This document shows, piece after piece, positions 54,319 through 62,299 of a stretch of 64,000 nucleotides of DNA; position 1 is the stretch's first letter; every line of letters begins with the position of its first letter. Location: NCBI GenBank assembly GCA_051000815.1, contig JBPCNX010000094.1:1-64000 (forward strand), written 5' to 3'. Below the pieces are notes generated by a model. The model saw only the letters and a program-made list of their open reading frames with translations, had not been told where the DNA came from and did no database searches. The DNA is from PSRF01 sp051000815. Its GTDB lineage: Bacteria; Acidobacteriota; Blastocatellia; Pyrinomonadales; Pyrinomonadaceae. Position numbers and translations under genes: made by a program.

Positions 54319-55071
54319 CTACGGCAGTATCCCTTCCGGCACCTGCCAGGGATGAATATCAAGGGCCAGTCTCCCGGCCTGTACTGCCGGATCCGTCTCC
54401 GCGAGCGCTTTCGCCTCTTCAAGCGATCCTACTTTAAAAACAAAAATGCCCCGCAGTGGGCCGTTATCGCCGAACGGTCCGGCCACAACCAGTTTTTTTG
54501 TCTCTGCCAGGCGATTGATGTTGGCCATATGACCCTTTTGAATTTCTTCCGTTTGCGTCGTCTTTTCCGGCGTCCATTTGGCGCCACGCTTCAGGAATGC
54601 CAAATAAGCAGTCGTCATCTTTGCCGGCGTCGCAGTCTTCTTCATCACCTCTTCCGACCACCAGGGATGCAACTCGCTAATGAGATGACCCGACTTCACC
54701 GCTGGGCTGTTGTCCGACCATTCCTTCGCTTCGGCCGCCGTCTTCGCCCGCAACACATAGACCCCGCGAATCTCGCCGTCGTCAGTCAAGCGTCCGGCAA
54801 TCACTGCCTTGTCAGACTCGATCAACGAGGTGGCATAGTCTCGCTGCGCCACCTCGAGGAGCCTGGTATCTTCAGTCGTATTTCCGGTCCACTTCGGCCC
54901 CCGTTTCAAGAGCACCATTTGAAACTCAACCATCTTGTGTTCTTGAGCAAACAGCGGACAGCAGACAGCGCACAGCAAACAGATAACAGCAAGCAGCCGA
55001 TAGCTATTACCTGGTATCACGCTTCGAAATAGGCCTCGCATTAATCGTCTTCCGGAAGTGTTATTCATCAT
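54319..55071 (-). CDS. secreted tandem YciI-like protein
   Basis: About 250 residues. Two YCII-type ferredoxin-like domains follow each other: VEFQMVLLKRGPKWTGN to LISELHPWW, then AYLAFLKRGAKWTPEKTTQ to LDIHPWQVP. Each has AGR/AGP and an HPWW/HPWQ ending. The signal peptide YRLLAVICLLCAVCCPLFAQ is encoded by a run of TGCTGTNNGCTGT-like units, related to repeats on both sides. ATG 55071 (or 55068) is chosen because the upstream part of the frame is repeat sequence. Confidence 0.75.
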   Translation of the reverse strand: MMNNTSGRRLMRGLFRSVIPGNSYRLLAVICLLCAVCCPLFAQEHKMVEFQMVLLKRGPKWTGNTTEDTRLLEVAQRDYATSLIESDKAVIAGRLTDDGEIRGVYVLRAKTAAEAKEWSDNSPAVKSGHLISELHPWWSEEVMKKTATPAKMTTAYLAFLKRGAKWTPEKTTQTEEIQKGHMANINRLAETKKLVVAGPFGDNGPLRGIFVFKVGSLEEAKALAETDPAVQAGRLALDIHPWQVPEGILP

Positions 55072-55135
55072 AAAGATTGGTTTCTCGCTGTTCGCTGTTT
55101 GCTGTCGGCCGTCCGCTGTTTGCCGTTCGCTACGC
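54945..55135. repeat. inverted TGCTGTCCGC-unit repeat overlapping a signal peptide
   Basis: Units at 54945-55003 (AACAGCGGACAGCAGACAGC) face the mirror tract at 55085-55135 (CGCTGTTCGCTGTTTGCTGT). The first tract encodes the signal peptide of the YciI-like protein. Confidence 0.7.
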
Positions 55136-56257
55136 AACCGTTGCCGATTTCACACAAACCACCTGGGGCAATCCTTCCTCGATTGTAGCCCAGGACTTTC
55201 CAGCGTCAGTTGAACCAAACAGTTTGCCGTTGCGCGTGCCGAAATAAATTCCCATCGGCTGTTGTGTGTCGCCCGACATGCCGTCACGGAGCACCGTCTC
55301 AAACGCGTTCTCCTGCGGCAGACCAGTGGTCAGTGGTTCCCACGACTCGCCAGCATTGCTTGTTTTGTAAACACGCAGTTTGGCTTCCGGCGTACAACGA
55401 AACTCGTCAGACTCGAGCGGAATGATGTAGGCAGTGTTGGGGTTGTGATGATCGATTTCGAGCGCGAAGCCGAAATCAGAAGGTACGCCGTTCGCGATAT
55501 CGGTCCAGGAGTCGCCGCCATCGTCGCTGCGGTAAAGACCCCAGTGGTTCTGCAGAAACAAACGCTGGGGATTTGACGGGTGGCTGACAATCTTATGCAC
55601 ACACTGGCCAAACTCCGGATACCACTGATCGGGCGGCAGGAACTGTGCGCGCACGCCGTTATTTCGCGCCTGCCAGGACTTGCCGCCATCGTCGGTGCGG
55701 TAGACGCCCCCGGTGGAAATCGCAATGTGCATTCGTTCCTTGTTTGCGGGATCAGGAAGAATGGTGTGCAAACACAAACCGCCGCCGCCGGGTTGCCACT
55801 GCGGCCGGTGCGGGTGATCGTGAAGCCCTTTAACCAATGCCCAGGTTTCGCCTGCGTCGTCGGACCTGAACAAAGCCGCCGGCTCAACTCCGCAATATAG
55901 CGTTTTAGGTTCACCCGCATTACCGGGGACGATTTGCCAGATCTGCTTGAGCGACGTTTCCGAGTCGTCAGGAAACTTTACGCCGTAAGTTTCCGGCTCT
56001 GTCCACGTCTTACCAAAATCATTTGAAGTGCTTAGGTAGGAGCCCCAAAAGGAACTGTTAACAGCAGCCCAGAGGCGGTTGCGGCCTTCGCGGCCGTCGT
56101 AATTCATGGCGTAGATTGCGCGCCCGGGAAAGTAAGGGCCGCCCACTTCCCAGTTCTTTCTCCCGTCATCGGATTTGAGCACAAACGCGCCTTTCATTGT
56201 GCCGACAAGTAAGAGTTGGTCACCGGATTTTGCGGTTAGGTGATGTGTCGCAGGCAT
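55130..56257 (-). CDS. BNR/sialidase-like beta-propeller protein
   Basis: A 375-residue protein without a clear signal peptide. It carries repeated BNR motifs SxDxGxTW: STSNDFGKTW, RSDDAGETW, RTDDGGKSW, RSDDGGDSW, KTSNAGESW and STDAGKSW. These are six-bladed propeller units, as in sialidase-like and Vps10-type proteins, but the sialidase catalytic set cannot be confirmed. CAGGAG 7 nt before ATG 56257 supports the start. The neighbour order here (BNR, YciI, MoaD, DUF427) looks like a functional cluster, though the role is unknown. Confidence 0.8.
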   Translation of the reverse strand: MPATHHLTAKSGDQLLLVGTMKGAFVLKSDDGRKNWEVGGPYFPGRAIYAMNYDGREGRNRLWAAVNSSFWGSYLSTSNDFGKTWTEPETYGVKFPDDSETSLKQIWQIVPGNAGEPKTLYCGVEPAALFRSDDAGETWALVKGLHDHPHRPQWQPGGGGLCLHTILPDPANKERMHIAISTGGVYRTDDGGKSWQARNNGVRAQFLPPDQWYPEFGQCVHKIVSHPSNPQRLFLQNHWGLYRSDDGGDSWTDIANGVPSDFGFALEIDHHNPNTAYIIPLESDEFRCTPEAKLRVYKTSNAGESWEPLTTGLPQENAFETVLRDGMSGDTQQPMGIYFGTRNGKLFGSTDAGKSWATIEEGLPQVVCVKSATVA

Positions 56258-56359
56258 ACGATTACTCCTGAATAGTTGCGTGCTTGAATTAAAACGTTCG
56301 CAGGATTATAGAGAAGCGTTTGCTTCGCTCCAAATGAACTGCAAGTCACACGAGCCTCA

Positions 56360-56453
56360 TTTCGTGTCGCTTAGTGTGAATCCGTGGATCGTCCGCTGTT
56401 TCCGTAATAGTACGATCCTCGAAACCGCAAACCAAACACACGAATTCACGCGG
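56360..56453. repeat. CACGAA-type repeat, copy 3 (loose)
   Basis: TTTCGTGTCGCTTAGTGTGA and CCGTGGATCGTCC face the looser ACGATCCTCG and ACACACGAATTCACG. Same family as 9242-9310. It lies between the BNR gene and lhr and slightly overlaps the 3' end of lhr. Confidence 0.5.
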
Positions 56454-59400
56454 GCCGGCGGAGATAAGTTCGTAACACCGGCGGTGTAGACTTTCGCAGG
56501 AGGGCAGCCTTCGCCTTCCACTCCATCGCGCGGCTCAGCTCAACAAGAAAGCGAGTGTCGCCCGCTTCAAGGACCGCTACTGGTTCACCATCGCGATAAA
56601 GGACGCGGTTTGAAGCGTGCGCCGTGATACGACTTCCGGGCGTGATAATGCCAACGAGGTTCAGCGGATCAGCCGCACTCACAGAAACGAGTGTTTCGAG
56701 GGCCGGCGCCCGGCGAATTGAACGAACTAATCCGACAGCCTCAGGCAACGCGAATTGTTCACCGGAAATTCCCGCGACAAACCGGCCGCCACGAATCTCG
56801 CCCCGCGCTTCCAGCCGGTGATAGATCCGCAAGAGTACGCGCCAGGGTATTGTCAGGTCTTCGCGTTCCAGCAGACGCTTGAAGACCACGCCATAACGTT
56901 TCAACAGGATGCGCGCGATTTTTTCTGCAGACTCTGAATCGACAGTTCCACCAGACGTAGCGACGGTTCTTCCTGCGGCTCTGCCGCCCTCCAGTGCGGA
57001 AAGGCTCTGCCTTTCCGATCCTCCCACTCTAACTTCTTCGGCGAGGCTGCGCCTCGCCGTTGCGGACGAGACGTCCGCGATCGCTGTACTACGCTCCAGA
57101 ATCGACCAGCGGCCGGCCGTGGCCATCTCGTAAACAGGTTGACGATGCTTGCGTCTCGCGGCAGCATTCGTCTTGCGATGAGATGGCGTCAGTAGGGCGC
57201 GGAGTCCTGTGAAACTGTCGGAAACAACGAGTCCCTGAGCCACCAGTTCCGCGAGCGATTCCTCAACCTGGCTGCGCAGGAGTTTGGTTCCTTCCACAAT
57301 GTCGTTGAAGAAAGATGCGCCGCGAGACCTCAAGTAGTCATAAACAACCTGAGTAGTGGTCGAAAAAGCAGCTTCCTCAACCGACGGACTCGGAAAAGCC
57401 GAGTTCCAGAGCGCAAAGTCTTTGCGTCGCAACAAGGCAATCGGCGTTGAGCGCACCGGTCCGGAGCTGCGAGTTTTCTCGAGGCCGTTTTTCGCGGGAC
57501 TGGCTGGAGTTAATCGCGCCCAAACAACTTCACCGGACAGACACAATGCGTCGAGCCACGCCGGATTGTATTCCAGCAACCGGCTCGGGAAGATCTCACC
57601 TTCCCACGCGGCGGCGGGTGCTTCGAATCCTTCAAGCTGTTCGATGACGGCAAGTAAACTTTGCGGGCCTTCCATCTGCTGATCGGGAGCAACCTTCTGC
57701 CACGACAAGAGGAAGCGCATGAAGTTAGCACTCGACACCGGCTCAATTTCCTGGCGCAGCCGATTGAGCGTGTAACTGTGAATTCGCGCCAACAGCCGGC
57801 GCGCGCACCACTCAGTCTCTTCAATACGCGGCGTAAATCTTCCGCGAAGTACGAATCCTTCCGCCTCGAGTCTGAGAAGAGTCGCGTCGATGTCACTCGT
57901 GGGTAGCCCTGCTGAGACTGCGAGACTGCGAGCGGTTACCGGGCCGAGTCCTTCGAGCCGGCCGCGCACCAGTTCCACGAGTGCGTCTTCGCGCGACCAG
58001 GTGACTTCCGCAAACGATGCGGGAGCCGTGATTGACGGCGCCAGAGAAGCGTCTGGGAAGATTGCCAATAACTGAGGCAAGCGCTCGGCTGCAACCCAGA
58101 GCTTTACCGGGGGCGCAGGCGTTTCGTTCGCGGCGATCGTGGGCGTCTCGTCCGCAACGTCCGCGGCTCCGCCGCCCGTCAGTGCGGAAAGGCTCCGCCT
58201 TTCCGGCCCCGCTCCAGAAGAAGCTTCGGCGAGGCTGGGCCTCGCCGTTGCGGGCGGGACGCCCGCGATCCCAGTGTTCACTTGAAGCACAGCGGCGCGC
58301 CGCTCGCTCGCCAACAAGTTCAGCAACTGCTTCCACTCAGGAACTGCCTCAACTGAATCAGCGTTCACTTCATTTCGTGCGAGGGAATCCAGCTCAGCCG
58401 GTTCAACCGCAAACTCACCCAACATTCCTTCAGGTTCCGTTACAAACCCCAACTCAACCAGGGCGTCGTGAAGCTCGTCCGGATTCCTGGGCTCCGGCCA
58501 AACCTCCTGGCGCACCCGATCAATCGCCGCCTGATCCAGTCTTCCAATGTCAGCCGCCTTTTCCGGATCGAGCCAGCGGCGCTGGAAGACTGCCCGGGTC
58601 CGTCTTTCTTCGAGAGGAGCATCGTCAAGAAATGCGTAGGGCCGCGCATTCAGAATCTCGGCGGCAAGCGGTGAAGGCTCCAGCAAATCACGCGCAATCA
58701 GGTTCTTTTCGTTTCGTTCGATGGCTGCTAACAATGAAATCAGACTATCCACGTCCATTGCTTCTTCGAGACAGTCGCGCACTGTTTGACTGACCAGGGG
58801 ATGTTCGGGAATCTCCCGCTGGCCTGTTAAGTTTTCGGCGCACGCCACCTGATCGGGAAACAGGGCTGTCAGCAAATCCTCGGCGTCCATCCGCTGTAGT
58901 TGCGGGGGAATCTTTTTTCCTCCGCGCCGCCGCAACACCGCCAGCGCCCGCGTAACGTTCCAGCGCCAGCGAATATTCCACATCGGAGCATCGAGCAAAG
59001 CCTGGCAAAGCAGCTCGCGCACGCTCTTCGAGCTGAGATAGTGGAACACGTCGTCGAGCGGAAAGCTGTGCGTTGGCCCGAGCGACAAAACAATTGCGTC
59101 CTCTGTTGCTGCTGCCTGCAATTCGAAATTGAACTTCCGGCAAAAACGTTTGCGCAGGGCGAGACCCCAGGCGCGATTGAGGCGACTGCCAAAAGGCGAA
59201 TGCAATACGAGTTGCATGCTGCCGCTGTCGTCGAAGAACCTTTCGAGAACCAGGTTCTCTTGAGACGGCATCACGCCGAGCGCTGCCTTGGAGGCCGCCA
59301 GGTACTCGACCATTTGCTCGGCTGCGGCGCGAGAGATGCCGACTTCGTCGATCAGGTATTTGGTAGCCGGCTCGAGATATTGAGTTGGTGCTTTGGCAGT

Positions 59401-61302
59401 GAGGTCAGTACCGCCTGCGGTAGCGAGCGGGTCTGCCCTTTCGTGCTCGGGCCCAACGACTCCCCAGCTATTACCGACAGCATTGATATCGACTCGATTC
59501 GTCACCTCTTCCCGCAGCCGTGAAACAGCATAAGAGAGTTCGTGCGTCCTTGACGGAGCTTCCCCCAGCCAGAAAGGAATCGAGGGTGGCTGCCCGGCTG
59601 CGTCTTCCACCCGAACCTTCCCCTGCTCCACGCGCAAGACGCGCCACGAAGTGTTACCAAGTTGAAAAATGTCGCCCTGCAAACTCTCGATCGCGAAGTC
59701 TTCATTGACTGAGCCGATCACGAGTCCGCTTGGCTCAAGCACGACTGCATAGTCGGCCGTATCCGGAATCGCGCCGCCGGATGTGATAGCTGTGAGGCGA
59801 GCGCCGCGGCGTCCCCGCAAACGATGGTTTACGGCGTCGTGATGAAGGTAAGCGGAACGCCGGCCGCGCTTGGTTGAAAACCCTTCGGCAAGCATTTTGA
59901 TGATCTCGTCGAAAGTCTTGCGCTGCAGATTGCGGTAAGGATAAGCACGTTGCACCATTGCGAAGAGTTCATCCTCGCCCCATTCATCAGCGGCAACTGT
60001 GGCTACAATTTGCTGCGCCAGAATGTCGAGCGGCTGTTCGGGTATTGAGAGTTGATCAAGCTCACCGCGCCTCACTGCATCTATCAGGGCTGCGGTTTCC
60101 ACCAACTCATCGCGCGAAAGAGGAAAGATCCTGCCTTTCGGAAAACCGGCAACGGTGTGATTTGACCTGCCGACTCGTTGAAGAAAACTCGCAATCGACC
60201 GCGTCGAGCCGATTTGGCAAACGAGATTCACGTCGCCGATGTCGATACCAAGTTCCAGGGAAGCGGTGGCAACCAGCGCGCTTAACTCGCCCGCTTTAAG
60301 TCTTTGCTCAGCGGAAAGTCGCACTTCGCGCGCGAGGCTGCCATGGTGAGCGGCTATGTTTTCATCACCAAGACGTTCACCCAGGTGCCGGGAGACTCGT
60401 TCCGCGAGACGGCGCGTGTTAACGAAAACGAGGGTCGTCTTGTGCTGGCGAATCAGTTCTGCCAGTCGATCATAAACTTCTTCCCAAACCTCCCCCGACA
60501 TTACGGCCTGCAGGGGCGACTCCGGAACTTCGATCGCGATATCAAGCTGCCGGGTGTGCCCCGTATCAATGACACTGCAATCGGGCTGGCCGTCGCTCTT
60601 TATCTTTGGCGTGCCAATTAAGAACCGCGCTACCTCCTCAATCGGTCGCTGCGTTGCAGATAAACCGATTCGAACCAGTTCCGCGTTTCGAGTTTCCGGT
60701 TTCGAGTTGTCTGCAGCATACCGGGCTATGAGGTCCGCGAGACGTTCCACCGAAAGCGCCAGGTGTGATCCACGCTTGTCGCCTACGACGGCATGGATCT
60801 CATCAAGAATCAGGGTGCGCGTTGTTTGCAGCATGCGCCGCCCACCCTCACTTGTGAGCAGGATGTAAAGCGATTCCGGAGTTGTGACGACGATATGCGG
60901 CGGCCGCTTGATCATAGCGGTGCGCTCAGCGGCGGGAGTGTCACCAGTTCGCACGAGGGTGCGGATGTTGACGTCCGGCAGACCCATTGCGCTCAACTCC
61001 TGCTGAATCCCTTCGAGCGGAACTTGCAGGTTGCGCTGAATATCGTTGCTCAACGCCTTCAGCGGCGAGACATAGACGACATGAGTTGTATCGTCGAGTT
61101 GCCCGTCAACCCCGAGGCGTACCAGGTCGTCAATAGCTGCCAGAAAAGCTGCGAGCGTTTTACCGGAACCGGTAGGTGCCGCAATGAGAGTGTGACGGCG
61201 TTCCTTGATAGACGGCCAGGCAAGTTGCTGCGGCCTTGTGGGCGCAGGGAATGTTTTCCCGAACCAACGCGCCACGGCTGGATGAAAAATTTCTAGATTC
61301 AT
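56446..61302 (-). CDS. lhr: Lhr family ATP-dependent helicase (long form)
   Basis: A 1618-residue superfamily 2 helicase. RecA domain 1 has Walker A IAAPTGSGKT (41-49) and the DEIH box (LILDEIHAVVGDKRGSHL). Motif III-like IGLSATQRPIEEVA follows. RecA domain 2 has TLVFVNTRRLAERVSRHLG, HHGSLAREVR and QRVGRSNHTVAGFPKGRIFP (motif VI). Then come the Lhr-type winged helix and core, and a C-terminal Lhr-CTD. Lhr proteins unwind DNA:RNA or DNA in repair; the long form is usual in bacteria. At least four in-frame stretches come from dispersed repeats (residues of about 197-210, 622-634, 1011-1056 and 1407-1449). ATG 61302. Confidence 0.9.
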   Translation of the reverse strand: MNLEIFHPAVARWFGKTFPAPTRPQQLAWPSIKERRHTLIAAPTGSGKTLAAFLAAIDDLVRLGVDGQLDDTTHVVYVSPLKALSNDIQRNLQVPLEGIQQELSAMGLPDVNIRTLVRTGDTPAAERTAMIKRPPHIVVTTPESLYILLTSEGGRRMLQTTRTLILDEIHAVVGDKRGSHLALSVERLADLIARYAADNSKPETRNAELVRIGLSATQRPIEEVARFLIGTPKIKSDGQPDCSVIDTGHTRQLDIAIEVPESPLQAVMSGEVWEEVYDRLAELIRQHKTTLVFVNTRRLAERVSRHLGERLGDENIAAHHGSLAREVRLSAEQRLKAGELSALVATASLELGIDIGDVNLVCQIGSTRSIASFLQRVGRSNHTVAGFPKGRIFPLSRDELVETAALIDAVRRGELDQLSIPEQPLDILAQQIVATVAADEWGEDELFAMVQRAYPYRNLQRKTFDEIIKMLAEGFSTKRGRRSAYLHHDAVNHRLRGRRGARLTAITSGGAIPDTADYAVVLEPSGLVIGSVNEDFAIESLQGDIFQLGNTSWRVLRVEQGKVRVEDAAGQPPSIPFWLGEAPSRTHELSYAVSRLREEVTNRVDINAVGNSWGVVGPEHERADPLATAGGTDLTAKAPTQYLEPATKYLIDEVGISRAAAEQMVEYLAASKAALGVMPSQENLVLERFFDDSGSMQLVLHSPFGSRLNRAWGLALRKRFCRKFNFELQAAATEDAIVLSLGPTHSFPLDDVFHYLSSKSVRELLCQALLDAPMWNIRWRWNVTRALAVLRRRGGKKIPPQLQRMDAEDLLTALFPDQVACAENLTGQREIPEHPLVSQTVRDCLEEAMDVDSLISLLAAIERNEKNLIARDLLEPSPLAAEILNARPYAFLDDAPLEERRTRAVFQRRWLDPEKAADIGRLDQAAIDRVRQEVWPEPRNPDELHDALVELGFVTEPEGMLGEFAVEPAELDSLARNEVNADSVEAVPEWKQLLNLLASERRAAVLQVNTGIAGVPPATARPSLAEASSGAGPERRSLSALTGGGAADVADETPTIAANETPAPPVKLWVAAERLPQLLAIFPDASLAPSITAPASFAEVTWSREDALVELVRGRLEGLGPVTARSLAVSAGLPTSDIDATLLRLEAEGFVLRGRFTPRIEETEWCARRLLARIHSYTLNRLRQEIEPVSSANFMRFLLSWQKVAPDQQMEGPQSLLAVIEQLEGFEAPAAAWEGEIFPSRLLEYNPAWLDALCLSGEVVWARLTPASPAKNGLEKTRSSGPVRSTPIALLRRKDFALWNSAFPSPSVEEAAFSTTTQVVYDYLRSRGASFFNDIVEGTKLLRSQVEESLAELVAQGLVVSDSFTGLRALLTPSHRKTNAAARRKHRQPVYEMATAGRWSILERSTAIADVSSATARRSLAEEVRVGGSERQSLSALEGGRAAGRTVATSGGTVDSESAEKIARILLKRYGVVFKRLLEREDLTIPWRVLLRIYHRLEARGEIRGGRFVAGISGEQFALPEAVGLVRSIRRAPALETLVSVSAADPLNLVGIITPGSRITAHASNRVLYRDGEPVAVLEAGDTRFLVELSRAMEWKAKAALLRKSTPPVLRTYLRRPA
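56954..57082. repeat. in-frame repeat, family G, inside lhr (copy 2)
   Basis: About 129 bp encoding residues 1407-1449 (IADVSSATARRSLAE and ERQSLSALEGG). The right end CGTTGCGGACGAGACGTCCG resembles the end of the 58135 element. Inner hairpins GCGGAAAGGCTCTGCCTTTC and GGCGAGGCTGCGCCTCGCC are clear. The left end is degraded. Confidence 0.8.
58135..58270. repeat. in-frame repeat, family G, inside lhr (copy 1)
   Basis: 136 bp bounded by 25-bp inverted ends (GATCGTGGGCGTCTCGTCCG and its near complement; 22 of 25 match). Inside are hairpins GCGGAAAGGCTCCGCCTTTC and GGCGAGGCTGGGCCTCGCC. It encodes residues 1011-1056 of Lhr (GIAGVPPATARPSLAE and ERRSLSALTGGGAADV). It is homologous to copy 2, though the two lie about 1 kb apart in the same gene. 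Confidence 0.9.
59401..59437. repeat. family F arm in frame inside lhr
   Basis: GAGGTCAGTACCGCCTGCGG then TAGCGAGCGGGTC match the family F arms at 35101 and 41282. It encodes residues 622-634 (ADPLATAGGTDLT). Confidence 0.75.
60672..60714. repeat. family I unit in frame inside lhr
   Basis: AGTTCCGCGTTTCGAGTTTC then CGGTTTCGAGTT, the same unit as the inverted pair at 20046-20272. It encodes residues 197-210 (ADNSKPETRNAELV), just before the conserved RIGLSATQ. The frame upstream of 20285 carries almost the same peptide (EPETRNPELE). Confidence 0.75.
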
Positions 61303-61401
61303 GGAAAACGGAATTATACAAAAACTCGGCGCGATTGCATAGGTGAAACATCGGCCTAGACATGGGCCACTGGAAATTCCGTTTCTAACCTGCGAAGCAG
61401 G

Positions 61402-61521
61402 GGAAAGCATAAAGCCTGGGGTGTAAGCCCCAGGTCACTGCCGCCAAAGTGATCTAAGCCCGCGAAGTGGGCGACAGAGAGTCCGGGTACCTGGGGCTCA
61501 CACCCCAGGCTTTATGCTTCC
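61402..61521. repeat. long inverted repeat, family D
   Basis: GGAAAGCATAAAGCCTGGGG (61402) and its complement (to 61521) form a stem of about 33 bp with few mismatches. Each arm also folds on itself (CCTGGGGTGTAAGCCCCAGG). The loop contains GCCCGCGAAGTGGGC. It fills the gap between lhr and yceH. Confidence 0.9.
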
Positions 61522-61548
61522 GTCCGCTTTTAGGACTAGATGGAGGAG

Positions 61549-62214
61549 CTATTCAAACTGCTTTTTAAATCCTTCGAACTGCTCTTTCAAATCATTAACA
61601 CTATTTCTCAACTCTGCCACTTCATCCTCCAGCTTCAAGATTCTTTCGCTGTCGTTTCGTCTGGGCGAGGTTGCTCGTGGCGCAGCCTCAGACTCGACTG
61701 CAGTCTCGACCTGAACTGCTCCGTTGAGAAGATGCGCATAACGCACTTCCTTTTGGCCCGCCTGGCGCGGCAACTTCGCCACAAGCGGCTCCGGCTCTCT
61801 GGACATCAGCCCGGCGAGAGTTTCGTCAACCTCTTCAAGTCCGGAAAACTCATGCAGCCTCGAGCCGCTTCCGCGCAGTTCTCCGGGAGTCTGCGTGCCG
61901 CGCAGCATCAGCACACACATCACCGCCAGCTCTTGCGGAGTCAGATGAAAAACTTCCGTCATTACATGCTTGTACTTCGGGACCCGGCTGGTGCTGCCAT
62001 GAAAGACGTAGGTAAGGCTCTTTTCGCGCAGGGTTTCCAGAGCGTGCGCTACCGCCGCCTCGTCGTAGGAGGTTATCGGATTGCGATTGTTTTTTTGATT
62101 ACAGGCCAGTGTGAGAGAGTTTAACGTCAGTGGATAATATTCGGGTGTGGTTACTTGTTTTTCGACTAGCGCGCCAAGCACGCGGACTTCGATGTCGTTG
62201 AGTAATGTATTCAT
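61549..62214 (-). CDS. YceH family (UPF0502/DUF480) protein
   Basis: A 221-residue protein. It opens LLNDIEVRVLGALVEKQVTTPEYYPLTLNSL, then ACNQKNNRNPITSYDE, the first winged helix, and LTPQELAVMCVLMLRGTQTPGELRGS, the second. The C-terminus is a coiled coil (RILKLEDEVAELRNSVNDLK). This is the DUF480 double winged-helix family; YceH in E. coli has an unclear role. ATG 62214. It lies upstream of lhr on the same strand. Confidence 0.9.
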   Translation of the reverse strand: MNTLLNDIEVRVLGALVEKQVTTPEYYPLTLNSLTLACNQKNNRNPITSYDEAAVAHALETLREKSLTYVFHGSTSRVPKYKHVMTEVFHLTPQELAVMCVLMLRGTQTPGELRGSGSRLHEFSGLEEVDETLAGLMSREPEPLVAKLPRQAGQKEVRYAHLLNGAVQVETAVESEAAPRATSPRRNDSERILKLEDEVAELRNSVNDLKEQFEGFKKQFE

Positions 62215-62223
62215 CACTCAAAT

Positions 62224-62247
62224 CGTAACGCAAACTGTTAGTTTGCG
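62224..62247. repeat. family A half element
   Basis: CGTAACGCAAACTGTTAGTT then TGCG: the inner palindrome of the family A element without its ends. It lies between yceH and egtB. Confidence 0.7.
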
Positions 62248-62299
62248 GAAAGACTAAGCACTAGCAAGCGAACGTGAACGGGAAAAGGTCGATTTCGTT

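Noticed and set aside
55072..55137. N-terminal extension of the tandem YciI protein
   Set aside because: The DNA is the mirror tract of a tandem repeat and the sequence is low-complexity.
58032..58793. Long + strand open frame opposite lhr
   Set aside because: Arg/Pro-rich composition typical of antisense of a GC-rich gene; lhr is certain on the other strand.
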